Assembly (NCBI GenBank): GCA_026545225.1 | Contig: CM048846.1 | Span: 20,396,001 to 20,460,000 of the forward strand | Direction: 5' to 3' | DNA from: Cornus controversa | Lineage: Eukaryota > Streptophyta > Magnoliopsida > Cornales > Cornaceae | Length of the DNA: 64,000 nt | Shown: positions 59,184 to 64,000 of the stretch, one piece after another | How positions within the stretch are numbered: the first letter of the stretch is position 1 | Layout of the letters: the number at the start of each line of letters is the position of its first letter | Notes under the pieces: generated by a model | Told to the model about the DNA's origin: nothing | What the model saw: only the letters and a program-made list of their open reading frames with translations | Database searches by the model: none | Made by a program: the position numbers and the translations under genes

Positions 59184-59605
59184 GGTTCCGTTTGGTAGGA
59201 ATGAAGAAAATTGGATAAAAGAAAAAGAAAAAGAAAAAGAAAAAGAAAAAGACATTCTTAGAAAATGGACAGTGTCATTCCTTCATTTTGTTTGATTAGA
59301 TAGAAGAGAAAGAAAGGGGGTAACATATTACTATGTTCGTTAGGAGAGAAGGAAAGAAGATTGTTAATATTGAATTTATCTAATAATTATGAAATATAAT
59401 ATTGTAATTTAATTTTTTATATAGTCTTTCTTCTTTTTCTTTTCTTTTCGGTATATATTTGGAAGGATGAGAATTTGTGAACTATGAAAGATGGTTCATT
59501 CATTTTTTTTTTCTTAAACTTTTTTTCTCCTTTCTATCAAACGTTTTCTTACTTTCTTTTCTGTTTTCTCTCCACTCCTCTTCCTTCTTTCCTACCAAAC
59601 AAAAC
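59184..59605. mobile_element. Foldback MITE with AAAAAG repeat
   Basis: GGTTCCGTTTGGTAGGAATG at the left pairs with CTTTCCTACCAAACAAAACA at the right. GAAGAAAATTGG/AAGAAAAAG words pair with the CTTTCTTTT-rich right half. A (GAAAAA) repeat lies at 59220-59252. Preceded by TTA, which would suit PIF/Harbinger, but the right-hand duplication is unclear. Similar DNA may be present at 38455-38810. Confidence 0.6.
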
Positions 59606-60300
59606 ACTATTTTTTCTTCTAAAATCTCAGCTTAAAAAACTTAATTTAAAAAATATAGGAAAAGGAAAAAAAAAAAAGAAAAAAAATGATGCATCCAATA
59701 TTTTAGTTTTGGCGAGTGATTGCATGTAACATGAAGAATTTCCCTTTTCTGAGTGCGTGTATGGGTGTGTGAGAGAGAAAGAGAGATGCCTAGCCACCTA
59801 TCCTTTTGTAGGGCATTATTGGTAATTTGTATCTACCATCTACTTTCTACAATAATACTATATAATCCGAATGGGAATGAATGGTTGGAATTGATTGGGG
59901 TTGTCGTGACCAATTAGAGACCTCTTCATTGTCTCTCTCTACAATCTTTCCAAACATGGAAAGTTTCGATACAAACTTTAGAGAGACAACATACATCAAA
60001 GGAAGTCTTTACATATATATAATTCTGAGTTTTCACTCTCATCTGTCTTCCATTTTATAAAGCAAGCTTTTAATAAGTCACAATCAATCTACCATTATAT
60101 TATACTCTTTAATGCACCTTCTTTTCAACCTCTTGTAGAGCTAAATTTAACCCATGCAACATCAGAACGCGTGAGACTGAAACTGCATGTTCACCGCTCA
60201 AGTCTACCATATACGGGTCCAATAAACTCTGCACAATTATTAATACCATGCATTAAATTGAAACTGTTCACACTAAAGAGTCAAGTCTATATACCTATAT
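59606..60300. other. Gene-free stretch
   Basis: AT-rich DNA with a GTGTGTGAGAGAGA tract near 59763. No gene or bounded element seen. Confidence 0.55.
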
Positions 60301-60480
60301 TCTATATTACATTTAAACTTGGCCTAATAAGGCAAAAAACGGTGATCCAACGGTTCAGAATTGTTAAAAAAGTAATCATGCAGTTCAAAATATCTTTTGC
60401 TATCTACGGTCTAAAATTACTTCATCTAACGGTCACAATTCCGAGTGCGCAATAGTGCCGTAGGCACGGACATACACTAC
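60301..60480 (+). mobile_element. Non-autonomous mini-Helitron, copy 3 (180 bp)
   Basis: Begins TCTATATTAC and carries hairpin GTGCC-GTA-GGCAC. It ends CATACACTAC, where the usual CTAG is CTAC, followed by T. The preceding base is T rather than A. It is longer than the other copies because it keeps an internal GGTGATCCAACGG segment. Confidence 0.7.
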
Positions 60481-60488
60481 TGTGTGTG

Positions 60489-60519
<31 letters not shown>

Positions 60520-60899
60520 AGTTGAGGATGTAACTTGAGGATGAAAATATAAAGTGATGTAAATCAAACGATATGGCCATTGGTTGCAAGAGCTACCAGC
60601 TGAATAATTGTGTCAATTCAGGTTATTGATTTTAATTTAATTTTCCAAGTGTGTTATTAATTTGAATTAATTTCCTAATAATAGTCATTATTTAAAATTA
60701 CATATAGTTATTATTTAAAAAAAATTGTGACCGATGAGAGTTCATACATTAATTCAGGGATAGTGAAATTTGTGAGATAAAAATTTGTAATTGGCAAATT
60801 TTGATGTTCAAAACTTGATTGATCGAGTTGTAATTTTTTTATTTTATTTTATGTATTGATTATTAACATTTTTGAGCTGATACACAAGTGCATGAAAAC

Positions 60900-61930
60900 A
60901 ATTAAATCAAAGAGAACATCATATAGTATAGGTAAGTATGGTGATGACACATTGCACTTTATGTTTTCGAATCTATTTTGAAAAACTAGGGTTTTGGAGT
61001 AAAATTAGGGTTTTTAAAATAGGACCGGTTCCTAATTTCTAAGACTGGTCTAACTTTGTTCGGTAATTTAGTTTCTGCAAGAATTTTTAAAAGTCTCACC
61101 TTTCATATATTTTGAGCATCGGTCTTATTTTGTTCCAAATAGAAAATTATTTTTGACGAAAATTATGATTTCTATTGGGTTTGAAACTTCTAGGAGAGTT
61201 CTATATTGGTTTTCAACTTATTTTTCATGTAGGATTATGACTCTCTTGCCTATATATATTTATCTAGGTTTTCTCTATATGTATGTCTTGAGAACGATTT
61301 AGAGAGAGAGCTTTTACAGTATATTTAGGGCAAGACATTTTTTTATATTTTGAGAGTACGCATCTATAATTCACGAGAGATATTTAGCATGATATTCTTC
61401 TACTGATTGGCTGTTTAAAGATTGCTTCAAATTTATTTGCTGATCAGAGCATTGGATTTGTGGTTCTTCTATTACTTACTTAAGAAGAAAGGTGAATCAT
61501 ATCGCACTACGAAGGGAACGAGATACTTGTTGAATATTTTTATTCTTTTAGCAACCTTTTTGTGAGGATCGTGACATTAGTCGGAAGTCTGCACAAGTTG
61601 GACCTGAAATCACAATTGTAAGTCTAAGGTGTTTCGCATCAGATTCTTGACAGAGTGAAGAGGGGTGTGAGTCTGAGACAGAGTCTATTGTACTTTGCTT
61701 CATCATAGTGGATTGGTTTCCCTGTGATTTTTTTTCGATCTGAGTTTTTCACATATATCTGGTGTCTTCTTTACATTACTTGCACTCTATTTTATTTACT
61801 TGTTTTATATGTTTGATTAATTGTTAATTGGACATAAAATTGAATTAATCTAGAAAATTAAGCAAACGAGAAAATGAACCTATTCACATCCTCTAGGTTT
61901 TAAATTAACTTTCGCACCGTGTAATTCACA
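60900..61930 (+). mobile_element. 5' LTR of a copia element (left edge undetermined)
   Basis: The LTR ends ...GTGTAATTCACA at 61930, two bases before the primer site. A TATATATTTATC box lies at about 61252-61263 and a GAGAGAGAGC stretch, a plausible leader start, near 61302. The start cannot be fixed because the 3' LTR is outside the window; 60900 is a guess. Confidence 0.5.
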
Positions 61931-61932
61931 AT

Positions 61933-61944
61933 TGGTATCAGAGC
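61933..61944 (+). promoter_or_regulatory. Primer-binding site, initiator tRNA-Met
   Basis: TGGTATCAGAGC is the exact complement of the 3' end of plant tRNA-iMet, the standard copia primer; a 2-nt spacer separates it from the LTR. Confidence 0.9.
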
Positions 61945-62039
61945 AGTGTTCCCTAATTTGTGAGTAGTTCCTTACGAAGTATTTTTAAATGAAAAAGTTA
62001 TTTTTTATTTTCAAAAATCATCATGAAATCTAGTATGAA

Positions 62040-64000
62040 AGATGGTGGATCAATTTAGTGAACTCATTTGTTTGATGGTTCAAATTATACTTTTTGGAAG
62101 TCTCGCATGAAAGCTTTTCACAAATCTCAAGGTGAGAGAGTATGAATGTATATTGAGAATGAATATATAATTCCTACCACTACCACTGGTACTGGTGATG
62201 CCACTATAACTGTAGTAAATGATAAAACAACATGGTCAAATGCTGAACATGAAGAAGCTAACAATAACAAAAAGGGTTTATATGCTATATTTAATTTTGT
62301 TGTTCCTTCTGAATTTACTAGAATTTCTGTACGTTCCACTTCTAAAGAAGCATGAGATATTTTACAGGTAACTCATAGGAGTACCATTAAGGTAAGGAAG
62401 TCAAAGTTACAAATGCTAACAACTAAGTTTGAAATAATCAGAATAGATGAAGATAAGATATTTTCTAATTTTTATTCTAAACTTAATGATATTGTTCAAA
62501 GTTGAGCTAACATTGGTTAGAAAATTTCATCTTTTCAGGTTGTTAGAAAAATCATGAGACCATTACCTGATAGGTTCCAAGCTAAGTTGTAAGTCTTAAA
62601 TGAGAGCAGAGATGTTAATTTAATGGATGTGACAGAATTAGTTGAATCAATTCAAACTTTTGAGATGAAATATTCAAAACAAAAAAAAAATAGCTTTAAA
62701 ATCTTTAACAGATTTATCAAAAACTGAAGTTGAAAAGGTTGAAAGTTTTGAATATGATTCAAATAATGATGTTGCACTCATTGCTAGAAAATTTAAAAAA
62801 ATCCTTCAATATAAAAAAGATGGAAATCTTAGGAAATGAAATTCTTCTAAATTTTGGAATCTAGGCTCATCATCCAAATGTAAGGAGAGGAAAGAAAAAG
62901 AAGTTGACGACTCTAAGGATTCTGAAATCACTTGTTGGACATGTGGTGGTAAAGGTCACACATTTACTCAATATCCAAGTTCTAAGAAAAATAGCTTTAG
63001 TGTAAAGAAAAAATTCAAAGGTTAAAAAGAAAGCCATGAAAGCTATTATTTCTGAGTCTAAGTCTTCTAACTCTGATAGTGATTCTTCCGTTGAGAATGA
63101 TTCTCTTGTTTTTGTTGCTTTATTGAATGATGATACTACTAATGATTCTTCTTCTGATTACAACTCTAAGCCAAGTTAGGTTTGATGATTCTGAAGATGA
63201 AGAAAAAGAAGAACTAACCAAGGAAAAATTATCCAAAGCTTTTAATGAGTTGTTTATAGAAACTGTCAAAGTTAAAAGAGTCTACAAAAAGCAAGCTAAA
63301 CAGTTGGAGATAATGGAAAGTAACAGAGAATTTCTGGTGGAAGAAAGTGAGAAGATTCAGAAGAAGATTGAAGAAAATAAATCGAAAATTCTGAATCTTC
63401 AAAGTAAATTTAAGTTTTTTGAAAGCGAGGTAAGTCAAGTTATCTCTGCCAAAGATACTCTTATTGCTAAAAATAATATTCTTGAGCCTAAATTGAAAAA
63501 ATCAAAAGAGAAATTGATTATATTTACTTCTGAACAGATTAAGCTTGATAACATGATTAGTGTTAGTAATCCTGTAGGAGATAAGACTGGATTAGGTTTT
63601 GTTAGGTCATCATCTAAGGGTAAAACTATCTTTGTTAAACCCAAGAACTTGAATTTGCCTGCACCCAAACCTAAGCTTCAAGTTGAATCTTTACATGCTA
63701 ATATTGTGTCCAATATGCTTTATTGTACTTTTTATGATAAGAATGTACATAGTTAACATTATCGTAATAAAAAAAGAAAATATTCTAATTTTGATTTTAA
63801 TGTGCATAATTATTTTGCTAAGAATAGGTTCATACTAAAAAATCACATTATTGGTGATGTGCTTCTTTTGTTTTGACAATCAAAGTATTTTACCACTCAC
63901 AATAGAACGAATCTTTGGTAGGATATGACTTTATGTAAAGAGTGTTGATCCCATAGAGATTACGTTGGTTTAATGGTTATAGTCAAAGATTGGTTCCGGT
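62040..64000 (+). pseudogene. Decayed copia gag (UBN2-type) with zinc knuckle, cut by window end
   Basis: Frame 1 from about 62041 carries FDGSNYTFWKSRMKAF, then blocks around SKLQMLTTKFEIIR and VVRKIMRPLPDRF, characteristic of the copia gag polypeptide (UBN2/DUF4219). In-frame stops at about 62056-62061, 62143-62145, 62353-62355, 62503-62520 and 62590 break it, and a frame change follows the A-run near 62685. The zinc knuckle CWTCGGKGHTFTQY (62933-62974) has Tyr for the last Cys. The 63127-63756 frame is an acidic, Lys/Glu-rich coiled coil, the usual C-terminal part of this gag type. No protease, integrase or RT is seen before the window ends. Confidence 0.8.

Noticed and set aside
1-64000. 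CRISPR arrays, bacterial operons, riboswitches, organelle insertions
   Set aside because: None seen; spliced genes and plant transposons account for the recognisable content.

Overview
This is nuclear DNA from a flowering plant, most likely a woody eudicot. The evidence is GT-AG spliced genes of recognisable plant families, strongly AT-rich non-coding DNA, plant-type MITEs, SINEs, mini-Helitrons and Ty1/copia and Ty3/gypsy-type LTR elements. It contains no bacterial, organellar, rRNA, tRNA or CRISPR features. Only two host genes can be supported; the rest is transposon-derived or unassigned.

Layout. 1-11.3 kb: no host gene; a mosaic of transposon relics (a copia LTR on the minus strand at 2.45-3.96 kb, a long-armed foldback at 4.49-5.34 kb, two hAT MITEs at 5.81-6.79 kb with perfect 8-bp target duplications, mini-Helitrons at 4.13 and 7.87 kb, a copia 3' relic at 9.9-11 kb). 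11.54-18.9 kb, minus strand: a filament-like plant protein (FPP) gene with five coding exons (1116 aa) and a spliced 5' leader. 19-39 kb: no host gene; its main structure is an old pair of direct duplicates (22.3-27.25 kb and 29.3-36.64 kb). Copy 2 was interrupted by a 3987-bp TG...CA element with 5-bp target duplications (probable solo LTR), and the empty site survives in copy 1. 39.4-52.9 kb, plus strand: an OTU-family deubiquitinase gene (Arabidopsis OTU7-like, OTU domain plus UBA-like helices plus SEC-C motif), 11 coding exons and 383 aa, stretched by transposon-filled introns; intron 5 alone is 5.6 kb. 53-60.5 kb: a LINE 3' end, small foldbacks, tandem duplications, microsatellites and another mini-Helitron. 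61-64 kb: the 5' part of a decayed copia element (LTR end, tRNA-iMet primer site, gag with stops), cut by the window edge.

The two genes are independent housekeeping-type loci transcribed away from each other; nothing suggests an operon-like or clustered pathway. I did not find a new biological system. The most informative structures are the duplicate pair with its dated insertion, the nested retroelements in OTU7 intron 5 (including a TRIM-like element with one inverted end), the mini-Helitron family, a stray copy of the FPP leader intron 10 kb from the gene, and upstream start codons overlapping both gene starts. All calls come from reading the sequence; no database search was run.
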